From an uncultured Collinsella sp. (GTDB taxonomy: Bacteria; Actinomycetota; Coriobacteriia; Coriobacteriales; Coriobacteriaceae), in assembly GCA_958443265.1 (NCBI GenBank), contig CAUCKA010000002.1:62001-126000 (forward strand): a DNA stretch of 64,000 nt. The letters run 5' to 3'. A program made the translations under genes and the position numbers. The notes under the pieces were generated by a model that was not told the origin of the DNA, searched no databases, and saw nothing but the letters and a program-made list of their open reading frames with translations. Numbering within the stretch: the stretch's first letter is position 1; each line of letters begins with the position of its first letter. Positions 38,844 through 49,646 of the stretch are shown in pieces.

Positions 38844-41800
38844 CTAGTGGTCGATGCCGTTGAGGTTCACCCTCGTGAGCGTATAGGTCACATAGTCGGG
38901 CGATTGAGGCGCTGCGCTCGCCATGTCACCCTTAACCAGGCTCGCTGTCATCACCAGGCGATAGTTCGCGTAGAACTGACTCGGCTCAACCTGCGTGTTG
39001 ACCTGAACGGTAAAGGGCAGGTTAAACGTGGTGTCGCCGTTCTGTGTTCGGAACTTGCCATTCTCCTTCGTTGAGTCAGTAAAGGTGATCGCATTGCCGG
39101 CGGCGTTGACCACGGCAAGCTTACTCTCTGTAACTTTTACGTAGTTGGAAATGCCATCCGTTACGTCCTCATACGAGCCATCGATCCCGTTGCGGCGTTT
39201 CAGCGAGAGCGTGTACACAACTGAATCGGCATCCTTGATTGCCTCGGTGGCGTTGTTGAGCCCGCCCAGCTCATACGTGGCGCCCAGGCCAATCGTGCCG
39301 TTCGCAATCGGGCGCAGGTCGTCAACGTTAATACCAAGCTGTGACTTTTCTGGCGCAGAAAGCGTAATGGTCGTATCACCCGTGTCCATGCGATAGTATC
39401 CAACGTTGCCGCGCTTCGTCTGCGTCAGGCTCGAGGTATTAAGGCCTTCCTTACGCGTCGAAAGCTTGGCGGTATAGGACATCTTGGTACAGGCGTCCTC
39501 GCCAGACTGCTTGGACAGGGAAATAACCTTGTTGCAGCCGTCCGGCGTAAGGCGAATCTCTTCCACAACCGTGCGCACGGTAAAAGATCCGCCCGTTGCG
39601 CGCTTGCGAATTTTGGCAAGATCGTGATCGAGCCTAAGCTTCAGCGAATCATCGCCTGTATCCGTCACGGTCTGCGTGAACGCAGGCGTCGAGGAATCAC
39701 ACTTCGCCCAATCTTCGCCAGCCCACTTATAGTTCTGATCGCCGATGGCAACATAGAACTTCGCAATCGCCGAGGTTCCGCTCGGGAAACTACTCACCCC
39801 CGTCAGGGTATTGTTGGCGCCATACTTGCACAGTGACGTATCGAGCTGATAGAACAACGAGTCCGAGTCAGCATAGTTTTGACTCGGGTTAAACGTAATC
39901 GTATCGGTAACGTCAAGAGAAAGAACGTAGGCAGCGCCGTCCGTCGACTTCGAAACCGGAGTGCGCGCCTTCGACTTCCCGTCTTTAACTTCCTGCCTAT
40001 AATTGGACAAGATGCTGTATGTCGATGCCGTACTGTTTTGATTATCTTCGCCACCGGTGCGCAAGACGTGATGCAGATTCCAAGATATGCGGGCACCCGA
40101 AGAATTTGAGTCAATAGACGAAGCCGTAAAACCGTTGATACTAGCTTGCGTCCCGCCGTCGCCCGACTTAGGCACGTTGACAACTAGGTAGACGCTCTCC
40201 GATGCACGCTTCTCTCTGCCGGTATCCTTCTCCTTAGGTACCTTTAGCGTATAGCGCTTGTTGCTGGGAACGTTAGCGCCCGCAACCTTAAACAGCGTCC
40301 ACTTGTCTCCGATCTTCGCCTTAGCGGTCGCCTCTGCCTCGTTTTCACACGCAACCCATGTGCCGGCGCCATCCTTTGTGGCCGACACACCCAAGATCTC
40401 GCTCAGCCATCGCTCCTGATATGGATTGCCCGCAGAATCCTCAAAGCCGGCATCTCCGCTCAGGGAAGCGCTCGTTGCGCCGCCTTCGCCCACCGTATAG
40501 TGATATTCCCTGCCACCGGCCTTGCCGTCAACGTTCGCATCGACGAGCGTAAGCTGGGTGCCCTGGGGCAGCCTTCCGTCGGCACCATTGAAGAGGATGC
40601 TCTTGCCGAGCCCCTTCATCGAGCCGCCAGCAGCCATATAGCTGTCCCAGCCAAAGTCGACTTCCGTCCCATTGGCAGAATTGTATGTCCAGGTAAGCAG
40701 ACCCGTCATCGGCTCGCCAAAGCTCGTAAGCACGTGTGCATCTCTTCCAAGGTTAGCGTAGTCGCTTTCTTTAAATTTAGTGCCGTAATCATACGTTGCA
40801 GTGAAATCAATCTCGAGCTTGCGCTTAACGATGATCGGCACCTGAACGTTGTAGCTCTGACCCGCCTCGGTAAAGGTAACGGTCAGGAGCGTAAAGCGAC
40901 CTTTGCCGTTGTCCCAATCGGAGCTTGGGCTAAACGACATGTTCTTTTTACCGTTGTTCACCACACGAAGTGTGGGATTGCTCGACGCACCATCGTCCTT
41001 AACGAATACACCGTTCTTGAGTTGGAACACCTCCGCCTTGGCCGTCACGTGCGGATTGGTGCCATTCTCGTTATTCAATCTGCAAGCGTCGGAGAAGCCG
41101 CCGTTCGTGATGATGTTTAGATAGCTCTTGACCGTCGTATTATCGGTACCCGAGATCACCAAAACGGGAAAATCCGTTGCAACCTTGCTGTCGCTTGCAT
41201 CGTTATTCGCATTGAACATGCTCGCCACGGATTTGGCGTTATAGCTCGACGTATTTTGATAGGCGCCATCGTCATTGATGCCGCCGATGTTGGTGTAGGT
41301 GTAACGGTTGGCAACGCCGGGGCTCGACGGATTCTGGATGGCCGTGGCAAGGCCAACGTTCATGCCGTCGCCGAACAGATAACGGCCGGCCGTGTCAGCA
41401 TCGGAGGCGCGCACAGCAAGGCCACTCGTCGGACTCGTCGTGACGTAGGGCGAAACGGCCGCCGTCACATTGCCGTTCGCAGCATCGTTGCCATACAGTG
41501 TCGCGCCCTTGGCATCGGAAAGCTTGTCTTCATAGGCAGCAAATGCGATGTATGACTTTTTGTTCACCTTTTTAAGGTCGTCGGTGCCGGAAGAATTGCG
41601 CATCAGCTTGAGCGATTCACTCGCACTGTTTGGTCTAATGGCAATTCCTGCGACAAAAACGTTGACGAGATCAGCGGATGAACTATTTCCGAACAAATAT
41701 CCCTGGCTAGTTTGCGCCCCAAAGATATTGTGATCCATGAGCACGTTTACGAGCCTAAATGAGCCACGGCCATCGCCAGACACGCCACCAGAACAACTTC

Positions 41801-44800
41801 CCAGCGATGAGTTCCATGCAGCGTTCTTGCTACCGGTAAAGTTATTCTCGCCAATGGTCGAATTCAAAAGCGTGACAGAGTTCGCCGTGTTACCGATCGA
41901 GCCAACAACACCACCAGAATACGAACCATCGACGACCAGTCCAGTGATAGTTGAATTCTTGACCTCGAGGGCACACCCACCTTTCAGATCACCGATTAAA
42001 CCGGCAGAGCACTCACGAGCACCAAGATAGATGTCTTTTATTACACAGCTATCGAACTTAAATGCACCGCCCGAAGCCGCTTCGCCGACTGCACCAGCAA
42101 CGTACTTAAGATTATTCGATCCTCTAACACCAAATACCGTTTTACTCTGCACGTCGCCTTGGATGCACAGATTGTAGACAGACACGATTCCATTTTCGGA
42201 CCTTCCGATAAGGCCGCCGGTCCCCTCGGTCGCGCTCGATGCTGCCGGCTGAAGCGTGACATTGCTGATCTCCGCCTTTCCGGCACCCTGCGAAGGCGTT
42301 CCAGCATCATCGGTGTTCACCAGGAAACCACCTCCAGCAAGACCCACGACACCGCCGGTCCTTGCGTTAGAAGCAGTTGACATAATCGTGGAATTCTTGG
42401 CAATAGGCGTGCTCGCCTTTGTCCAAACGCCACCAGCGGAATTTTGGTTCAGCTTGCCGACGAAGCCGCCGACGTTTTTCACGCCAGAAATGTCCATGTT
42501 GCTATAAGAGCAATCGTAAAGCTTGACCGGAGAATAGCGCGTGTTCGAATTTGAGGTGTCATTACGATTCACCAGCAAAGTTGTATCTTTATCAGTCCTG
42601 CGGCTACCATAGCCGGATGCGCCGAGCAATCCACCAGCGTTATTGGGGCCATTCACCCTGCAGTTATCCATGGTAATTCCTGCATATTTGCCGTAATCTG
42701 CCAGCGAGCTCGCGTTCGCCGTAGTACCCGCAAGCAGACCGACGCCAACCTGCTCATTACCCGCACCACTGGGGGCGCCGGCTGCATTGATATACGTAAG
42801 AGAAATATTGCAGTCATCGAACTTTAGGTTCTGGACGGTATAGCCACCGTTGCCCGCAGCAGCAGCGCCGTCCGTTGCCGAAGTGCCGATGCTCTCCCTC
42901 ACGTTGGTCGAGGCGTACGTTACGGTGCCAAAGAGAGCGCCCACTCCGGTGAGTTTGTAATTATCGTCGGCGTACTCCGTGACCCCATATACCTTGCTGG
43001 CCGCCTTGCTACCGACCTTTATTTTTGCACCGTTGCCGTTGATGCACGCAACAAGCGGCACGATTCGATCGCGGTCGGCGCCCTTACCGGATGCGCATGC
43101 GTTTGAGTAGTAGCGACCCGAAAGGCCCGTGTAACCCGTACCGTAAGGCGTCATGTCATAATCAATGTCCTTGTCCGTGTTCACGAACCGCAAATCCATT
43201 CCCGAGACCTGCGCGGCACAGATGTTGCCCGTCTGCCACGTGGCATACTTCGATACCAGGTAGGGAGAGTTAACATCCAAGCCATCGCCTGCATAGTCGA
43301 GAGCGTTACCCTCCTGGATACCGGGGCTTTTCATGTCATCGTTTTTCGCATTAGCAAAGTCGTCAGCGGCACTCGCCGGCCTTCCAACATGTGTATAGCT
43401 CGCGTTGCGAACTTTGCCGTATTGTTGGTTGCCGAATTTGTACATTCCCGTTGCGTTGCCGCCACCCATGTAGGCACGCGAGCCCGCATACGTTCCATAC
43501 GCATCGTTCGTGGTATTCGTATTCGCCGAACCACCAGCCGCGCCGCTGCTGATAATGGCCGAAAGTACGAGCAGTCCCTGCGAGTCATTGACGGTTGTGG
43601 TTATGGCGAGGTTATTATTGGTGCCATCTCCCCTATAGCGGCCCTGTGTTGCACCTGTCTCGATGCAGTTCGTTTTCGAAGTATCAAGATTGTTCACCTT
43701 GTAGTTGCGATCAGTGTTGTTGAGTCTCTTGCTATCGGCAAGCTCGCTGAACGCATAGCCGTCGATTACGCGGCCAACATACGGGTTGTCATAGAGAGAG
43801 GCGCCGGTGCCATGCCAGTCGTTAAGAGCACCATCTCTGTGCGAAGAGTTGCGGAAAATGACGCCACCACCCGCAACAGCACCAACGTAGCCACCAACGG
43901 GCACAAGGTGCGCGCCGCCGCCATTATCGCCTGCCGCCCCAGCAACGCTAAAGCCAGCATCCGTATTCACCGACACGCCATCGATGATATTGTCACCGCC
44001 CATGATGCAACCGATCACGCCGCCAAAGAACGCGCCCGGCACACCAGAACCAGATGTATCTTTACTCTTATATGCAATTGAGGCTGGCGTGCCCGAGTAT
44101 TCAATATTCAGGTTGCTCACAACGCTGCCGTAGCTATACCGGATCAATCCGGAAAGCGCGCTTGCGCCTTCGGTCTTGTTTATCTTGATGGTCGCTAAAC
44201 CGCTGCTTCCCAGGTCGCCAACAACAACCCCTCTGAACGGGTTGCTCTGATTGCCCAAACCCTGGAAGGCGGTGGTATCGAGCACAAGCGTATTGGTACC
44301 ATTTCCCTCGCTATCAAACGGCTCGATACTATAGTAGGCGCTTTGGAGATAGCTGTGCATCGTCGCATCGTCTAGCGCGTTATTGGGGTCAGTGGCACCT
44401 TCCCCCGTCTTCTTCTCCCACTTTTTTTTCGCCTGTTTGTAGATGTACGTCACTTCGTTTTCAGGCTTCTCACTGGACGAACGACGCTGACATAGCTCTT
44501 CCTGATTGGCGGCAATCGTTACTTCCCAACCGTCGATTGCATTTTGCGTGTTGATATACTCAGCAACCGTGTTGAGCTCTGATGCTTTAGTTATGGCATA
44601 GGGATCGCCATAGGTACCGCAGCCCGTCGTAAGCTTGGGCACACGCTGGTTAACTTTGATTTCGTGGTATTGGACTTTGTTTTCGTTGACATTGCCCTTT
44701 TTCACATACGGGAGATAACCACCGAATTGCGGAGTATCCGCATTTGCCTCTTTGTTGTCAACGGTGACGAGGCCAGCGGGGGTCCCATAGGTGCTCTCGT

Positions 44801-47800
44801 CGTAGTACCAGAGCTGCTTACCGGAGTATTCGCCCTTCGAGTCGATCTCGCTACCGAATGTGACCTTCTCGTTCGTCTGGTCATCCTTCATAAAGGTATA
44901 CACCGCAGAGCCAGTCTTGCCCTCGCCGTAGCCAAAGCTCTCAAGCAAGCTTGCGCGGGTGAACATCGCGTTATCAGTTGCACTGGGGAGGCTGATCGCG
45001 CTGAATGTTGCCGTCACCTGGTCGGCCGTACTGCCCACACCAAGCCTACCGAACAGTGATGTCGCCGCCTTGGTGTCGCCCCCATACCCCTTGGTTGAGA
45101 TATTAGTTGCGTTCAGATTCACGTACGTCTGCATCTCGTTGATGAGCAAAGGCGCGTAGTCAGTTTTATCGGTTACGCCATCGACGGTCAAGCCATCAAG
45201 CGTAAGATTATCTATAGAGATCTGCTTAACCGAAGTCGAAGACCCGTAAATATAGCGGCACACCAAAGCACCGGACGAGCTTCCCGCATCTTTTACAAGG
45301 GAGCCCACGGTACCGCCCAGCGTGACATTGTTTACCGTAAGGTCGCCCGCATGGGTTCGAATGAGCCCACAATGCATGTTCTCGTGCTGCGTCGCTTCGC
45401 TGTTCTTCTTGTTGCCATTTTGCTCTGCTTTGATTTTGGAATAATGGAACTTGATGTCGGCATTTTTCACCGTCACCTTGGAGCCACTAGCGGGATTACT
45501 GGGATAGAAGCTATATCCATTCATGTCGATAGACACGCGTGTGCCATCGTTCGTGCCAATATTGTTTCCTTGGAAAATCTGCTGGTTTCCCGGAATGATA
45601 TAACTCCGAATATCGCTGGGCGCATACAAATATGCGCACCAGAGCAGCAAGTACTCCGGCGAGTCCATAAAATTCGCCCTGCTATTATTCTCGGGATTAT
45701 TACCCACCTTCGCATATGCCTTATCGAGGTTGTAGTAATACCTCGTCCAGGCATTCGTGTTGTGGTTCTTGCCGAAATCAGAACGGTTGTGATAGCTGTT
45801 GTCGCTTCCCTTCTCGCCGCTCATGTCGAGCTTACCCTCATTAACGTCGTCTTTGGTATGCAGAGAAACGACCGTGTTCCATTCGCCGTCCATGAGCTTG
45901 CTGCCCGGCTTTACGCCATTGCCCACCCACTCGTCGAAGGTCGTTATATCGGGTGCCGTAATCTTGATACCAGAAACTTTGTATGCAGTTCCCCAATATG
46001 CCCTATCTTCCAGGTACAAACCCGTATAGGACTCGGAGCCATATACTCCAGAAGCCACCTTACTGCCGCGGCCAACGAGCAGACCAAGCGTTGTAGCGCT
46101 CTTGGCATTGATGGTGGCACCCGAAAGATCGATGGCGTAGTTGTTGATAACCCATTGACCGCTGGCTGCATATACGAGCCCGCCGAGTTCACCTGAGCTG
46201 TTTGCTGTTATGGAAGCGTTGTTCGTCTTGAGAGCATACGTACTGTCGCTAGTGTTTTTGCTGCTATCCCCGATGGTGACAACCGTATTGCCCCAGCTGT
46301 AGCCCAAAAGACCGCCAGCGCCGCTCTTCGCGTCACCGTTCTTGCCAACGGTCATGCTGAACGAATTGAACGTAAGTCCTGTGATGTTGACGTTGGTCGC
46401 ATTCGCCGCGATGCCCTGAGTGATGCAGCCGATAAGGCCGCCAATCTGGGATTTCTTATTGCTCGCGCTGTCGCCCGCGGTAATCGCATTTTCACCCGCG
46501 GGCGCGTCACCGACCTCGAGACTCGCCACGTTAACGATAGCGACAACGTCCGCCACATAACCGACAGCGCCGCCGATGCATGTGTTGCCGTTGAGAGTAG
46601 CGCCCGTTTTGACGGTCGCTTGTGCCTTTGTGCTGCCGCCCGTGTTGCTGCTACTGAAAGTAACGGTTCCGCCGCCCCTCACGCTACCCGCAATGCCGCC
46701 GATGTTGACATCGTTTCCGAACGAATCGTCGCAGGTAATAGCCGCGTTGCACATAACGCTGTTGAGCGTTGCGTCACCCGTGATAGTTGCCGCAAGCGAG
46801 CCAGCGTCGACGCCTAAGCCGTTATCGAACTTCATAACGCCATCGACGGTAAGGTTATTCACCGTCGCGCCACCGCCGATAGCGGCAAAGAGGCCCAGAC
46901 GGCTGTGCCGGTAAATCTTGCCATTGCCGTCGGACGTATCGTTGGACGCAATCGCATTATCACCGCGTATGCCGTACGGCTCGCCAACACCAAGGGTGAT
47001 CGTATGGCCATTGCCATTAAACGTTCCCTGAAATATCTGAAGATTACTGGCGTTATCGAATCCAAGGCCTCCAATGCCCGTACCCAACAGATTAATGTTA
47101 GCGCTGAGGTTAATGGTCACATTGGACCCCAAGAGCTGACCCCTATTGTCAGGGTTTAATCCGTAAACGCCGTTCCAAAGTGCACCAAACTGAAGCGAGA
47201 GGGCAAAGCATGCAAAGTCCTTCTCGCTCGTAATCGTCAGCTCTCTGTTGCCGTCGTTCCAGCTCCTTCCATAGCCAACTTGCCAGCTCCAGTCCGTAGT
47301 CGAAGGCCCCTCAAGCTCGTGTTTATCCATATTGATTTTGATGAGGTCTTTTCTCAGCGTGTGCCCATCAAGCCTAACGATCTCACCATAGCCGCAACCA
47401 GCGTTTTGATCGCTACCCAAGTCATCGATTTTCGTCGCAGGACAACGCTTATAAGCCCAGTAATCGGCGTTGTCGGCATCTGCAGGAACACTATCGCTTC
47501 CCGTTCCGCGAGCAAACACGAGCGTCGGGTTACTCGAGCTAACGTTCGTGATTTGAGAAACAACCTTCTTGTAGGTAAAGCTGTTATCGGGAGCAAACTT
47601 CATGCCCGAAAAATCGGTCACGCCGCCCAAACGAATCGCAGACCCCCAGCTTTCAGCGGCAATTCCCGCGCCGTTTTCAATCGCACCTTCGTTTTTGACG
47701 GTCACCCCATTGATATCGGCAATGCTCCTGTTGTCAATGCAGCCCGCAACACCACCGAACCCCTTGCTCGACTGAAGCAGCTTGGTGCAGTTGACCGTAG

Positions 47801-49607
47801 CGTTCTTGACTTCAAGCGTCGCGCCCGCACCGCGGCCCAGCCAACCGACAAGGCCACCAGCAAAAGTCGGAGTAGCTTCGAGCGCAAACTTCGTTGAAAC
47901 GTTCTCGATATGAAGCGGCTTCGAGTTGGCACACCCAGTCACCGAACCGACAAGACCACCGAATACCGCGGTGCCTCCTCCATTGCCGTAGGTGCTCTTG
48001 AACGCGCCACCCTTGAACGATACAGTCGCCGCCGAATCAACAAAGCTCAACTTACCGATAGCGGCACCAACGCCATTCGACTCGTTGGCCTTGCCCGCAA
48101 GCGTGACACCTCCATCCGTATCAATTTGATCATTGCCGGTAAACTCAACCGAGCTTGCAAAGCTCACCTCACCGATAAAACCGCCGGTATTCATGCTATT
48201 TTCATTGCCAACTGAAGCGGGGCAGGTGTACTTCTTGCTGTCCGCGCCGAGCGTGAGCTTGGTCGCCTTACCGATGAAGCCGCCACTGGCGGTGGTGCCC
48301 TTGACGGTGAGCATGTGCAGGTCGAGAGCCTCCGTGACGTTGACTGTAGCGCCTGTGTTCGAACCGACGAGACCTACGACACCACCGGCGGAACCGCTTG
48401 CAGACTGAACGGTGGCAGCGGGAACATCAAGGGTGCCGACGTTCAGAGTCGCGCCATCCTCGACCGTGCCTACGAGCAGACCGGCATTACCGGAGCTCGT
48501 CTTGACGACACCGCCCGCGGCAAGGCTATCGGGAAACTTAACAGGCCCCACCGTAAAGGTTCCGCTCTTGACTGCATTCGCTAAAAGACCGATGTTTCCC
48601 GCTGCATTTACGTTGAGCTGCTCGAGAGAACCGGCAGGGCCATAGGTGACCTCTGTAGTAAGGTCACCCATCGCCTCACCCAAAAGGGGCGCCGTCAGAG
48701 CGGAAGTCGTATCCGTCCCGTCGGTGCCTACGGAATTCGCGATGTTGACCACAGCGTTGAGCGTCTTGCCCCCACCGCTGACCTTCGAAGCGATCATCGG
48801 CGCGCTATAGGTAGTTGCGCCTATCCACTTTATCTTGACCGTATTGTTTTGGTCAGTCAGTTTGAAGTTATTGAAAACCGTCCGGTTAGACGTAAGCTCA
48901 ACAGGGCTATCAACGCCATTCAACGACCTATAGATTTTGCCTTCAAACGGATGCTCATCACTGCCAAGGCCCTGGAAAGACATGCCGTTCTTAGCCGACT
49001 CGGTGAGCTTCGCATCGCCCGTGATGATAACCTTGATCTGCGCATCATAGTAAAGCGAAGCGTCGGCGTTAGACAGGACGGCGAACGCCTCCGACGACTT
49101 GACATCAAGGCTTCGGATTCCGCTCCTGTCGTCTTTGCGTACGATGTTTTCCGCGCCGTTCGCCTCGAGCAGCTCGACAAGCTCATCGAGATTTGTAATC
49201 GACGCATCGGCCTGGGCCTCAGCGTCTTCCGAAACCGCGGCATCGGCATCTTGCTCGGCATCGTCAGTGGCGGCATCCCCTGCCGCATCGTCGCCTTCCG
49301 CTTGGTCGCCCGTGGAATCGGAACCCGTGGCACTATCGGAAGTATCGCCTGCTGCAGCGTCATCCTTCGCAGCGTCATCCTCAGCACTGTCACCCGCGGC
49401 GCCGGTATCACTCGACCCAGACCCGGTCGTGACATCGCTCTTGGTCTCGCCGCTCTCGGCTGCGTCCGATGCCTCCGCAGACGCGGCGGCAATCTCGCTC
49501 GAGATGTTCTGCCAGCCGGCCGCCACAGCGGCCACCGTGGGCGAGCATGCCTGGAGCACCATGACCACCGTCATGAACTCTGCGAGTATGCGCTTTGCCG
49601 TTCTCAT
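38844..49607 (-). CDS. Giant secreted repeat protein (GLUG-type repeats), 3587 residues
   Basis: The protein starts with a signal peptide (about residues 1-30, ILAEFMTVVMVLQACSPTVA). Residues about 35-135 are an Ala/Asp/Glu/Ser-rich spacer. The next 2500 or so residues repeat short beta elements with GG-hydrophobic-hydrophobic-G cores (GGFIGEV, GGLVGWLG, GGVVGLVG, GGLLGASG, GGFVGKL), as in GLUG-motif and right-handed beta-helix adhesins. The last about 750 residues (from about VPIIVKRKLEIDF) form beta-rich modules. There is no LPXTG motif, membrane helix or basic tail at the C terminus (ending RVNLNGIDH), so wall attachment must be by another route. ATG at 49607 follows AGAGG. It is the last gene of an operon with three single-pass membrane proteins and has its own strong terminator. 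An adhesin or matrix role is inferred. Confidence 0.8.
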   Translation of the reverse strand: MRTAKRILAEFMTVVMVLQACSPTVAAVAAGWQNISSEIAAASAEASDAAESGETKSDVTTGSGSSDTGAAGDSAEDDAAKDDAAAGDTSDSATGSDSTGDQAEGDDAAGDAATDDAEQDADAAVSEDAEAQADASITNLDELVELLEANGAENIVRKDDRSGIRSLDVKSSEAFAVLSNADASLYYDAQIKVIITGDAKLTESAKNGMSFQGLGSDEHPFEGKIYRSLNGVDSPVELTSNRTVFNNFKLTDQNNTVKIKWIGATTYSAPMIASKVSGGGKTLNAVVNIANSVGTDGTDTTSALTAPLLGEAMGDLTTEVTYGPAGSLEQLNVNAAGNIGLLANAVKSGTFTVGPVKFPDSLAAGGVVKTSSGNAGLLVGTVEDGATLNVGTLDVPAATVQSASGSAGGVVGLVGSNTGATVNVTEALDLHMLTVKGTTASGGFIGKATKLTLGADSKKYTCPASVGNENSMNTGGFIGEVSFASSVEFTGNDQIDTDGGVTLAGKANESNGVGAAIGKLSFVDSAATVSFKGGAFKSTYGNGGGTAVFGGLVGSVTGCANSKPLHIENVSTKFALEATPTFAGGLVGWLGRGAGATLEVKNATVNCTKLLQSSKGFGGVAGCIDNRSIADINGVTVKNEGAIENGAGIAAESWGSAIRLGGVTDFSGMKFAPDNSFTYKKVVSQITNVSSSNPTLVFARGTGSDSVPADADNADYWAYKRCPATKIDDLGSDQNAGCGYGEIVRLDGHTLRKDLIKINMDKHELEGPSTTDWSWQVGYGRSWNDGNRELTITSEKDFACFALSLQFGALWNGVYGLNPDNRGQLLGSNVTINLSANINLLGTGIGGLGFDNASNLQIFQGTFNGNGHTITLGVGEPYGIRGDNAIASNDTSDGNGKIYRHSRLGLFAAIGGGATVNNLTVDGVMKFDNGLGVDAGSLAATITGDATLNSVMCNAAITCDDSFGNDVNIGGIAGSVRGGGTVTFSSSNTGGSTKAQATVKTGATLNGNTCIGGAVGYVADVVAIVNVASLEVGDAPAGENAITAGDSASNKKSQIGGLIGCITQGIAANATNVNITGLTFNSFSMTVGKNGDAKSGAGGLLGYSWGNTVVTIGDSSKNTSDSTYALKTNNASITANSSGELGGLVYAASGQWVINNYAIDLSGATINAKSATTLGLLVGRGSKVASGVYGSESYTGLYLEDRAYWGTAYKVSGIKITAPDITTFDEWVGNGVKPGSKLMDGEWNTVVSLHTKDDVNEGKLDMSGEKGSDNSYHNRSDFGKNHNTNAWTRYYYNLDKAYAKVGNNPENNSRANFMDSPEYLLLWCAYLYAPSDIRSYIIPGNQQIFQGNNIGTNDGTRVSIDMNGYSFYPSNPASGSKVTVKNADIKFHYSKIKAEQNGNKKNSEATQHENMHCGLIRTHAGDLTVNNVTLGGTVGSLVKDAGSSSGALVCRYIYGSSTSVKQISIDNLTLDGLTVDGVTDKTDYAPLLINEMQTYVNLNATNISTKGYGGDTKAATSLFGRLGVGSTADQVTATFSAISLPSATDNAMFTRASLLESFGYGEGKTGSAVYTFMKDDQTNEKVTFGSEIDSKGEYSGKQLWYYDESTYGTPAGLVTVDNKEANADTPQFGGYLPYVKKGNVNENKVQYHEIKVNQRVPKLTTGCGTYGDPYAITKASELNTVAEYINTQNAIDGWEVTIAANQEELCQRRSSSEKPENEVTYIYKQAKKKWEKKTGEGATDPNNALDDATMHSYLQSAYYSIEPFDSEGNGTNTLVLDTTAFQGLGNQSNPFRGVVVGDLGSSGLATIKINKTEGASALSGLIRYSYGSVVSNLNIEYSGTPASIAYKSKDTSGSGVPGAFFGGVIGCIMGGDNIIDGVSVNTDAGFSVAGAAGDNGGGAHLVPVGGYVGAVAGGGVIFRNSSHRDGALNDWHGTGASLYDNPYVGRVIDGYAFSELADSKRLNNTDRNYKVNNLDTSKTNCIETGATQGRYRGDGTNNNLAITTTVNDSQGLLVLSAIISSGAAGGSANTNTTNDAYGTYAGSRAYMGGGNATGMYKFGNQQYGKVRNASYTHVGRPASAADDFANAKNDDMKSPGIQEGNALDYAGDGLDVNSPYLVSKYATWQTGNICAAQVSGMDLRFVNTDKDIDYDMTPYGTGYTGLSGRYYSNACASGKGADRDRIVPLVACINGNGAKIKVGSKAASKVYGVTEYADDNYKLTGVGALFGTVTYASTNVRESIGTSATDGAAAAGNGGYTVQNLKFDDCNISLTYINAAGAPSGAGNEQVGVGLLAGTTANASSLADYGKYAGITMDNCRVNGPNNAGGLLGASGYGSRRTDKDTTLLVNRNDTSNSNTRYSPVKLYDCSYSNMDISGVKNVGGFVGKLNQNSAGGVWTKASTPIAKNSTIMSTASNARTGGVVGLAGGGFLVNTDDAGTPSQGAGKAEISNVTLQPAASSATEGTGGLIGRSENGIVSVYNLCIQGDVQSKTVFGVRGSNNLKYVAGAVGEAASGGAFKFDSCVIKDIYLGARECSAGLIGDLKGGCALEVKNSTITGLVVDGSYSGGVVGSIGNTANSVTLLNSTIGENNFTGSKNAAWNSSLGSCSGGVSGDGRGSFRLVNVLMDHNIFGAQTSQGYLFGNSSSADLVNVFVAGIAIRPNSASESLKLMRNSSGTDDLKKVNKKSYIAFAAYEDKLSDAKGATLYGNDAANGNVTAAVSPYVTTSPTSGLAVRASDADTAGRYLFGDGMNVGLATAIQNPSSPGVANRYTYTNIGGINDDGAYQNTSSYNAKSVASMFNANNDASDSKVATDFPVLVISGTDNTTVKSYLNIITNGGFSDACRLNNENGTNPHVTAKAEVFQLKNGVFVKDDGASSNPTLRVVNNGKKNMSFSPSSDWDNGKGRFTLLTVTFTEAGQSYNVQVPIIVKRKLEIDFTATYDYGTKFKESDYANLGRDAHVLTSFGEPMTGLLTWTYNSANGTEVDFGWDSYMAAGGSMKGLGKSILFNGADGRLPQGTQLTLVDANVDGKAGGREYHYTVGEGGATSASLSGDAGFEDSAGNPYQERWLSEILGVSATKDGAGTWVACENEAEATAKAKIGDKWTLFKVAGANVPSNKRYTLKVPKEKDTGREKRASESVYLVVNVPKSGDGGTQASINGFTASSIDSNSSGARISWNLHHVLRTGGEDNQNSTASTYSILSNYRQEVKDGKSKARTPVSKSTDGAAYVLSLDVTDTITFNPSQNYADSDSLFYQLDTSLCKYGANNTLTGVSSFPSGTSAIAKFYVAIGDQNYKWAGEDWAKCDSSTPAFTQTVTDTGDDSLKLRLDHDLAKIRKRATGGSFTVRTVVEEIRLTPDGCNKVISLSKQSGEDACTKMSYTAKLSTRKEGLNTSSLTQTKRGNVGYYRMDTGDTTITLSAPEKSQLGINVDDLRPIANGTIGLGATYELGGLNNATEAIKDADSVVYTLSLKRRNGIDGSYEDVTDGISNYVKVTESKLAVVNAAGNAITFTDSTKENGKFRTQNGDTTFNLPFTVQVNTQVEPSQFYANYRLVMTASLVKGDMASAAPQSPDYVTYTLTRVNLNGIDH

Positions 49608-49646
49608 CGATTCCGTACCTCTTATCCTAAAACCCTGCTGCCAGAG

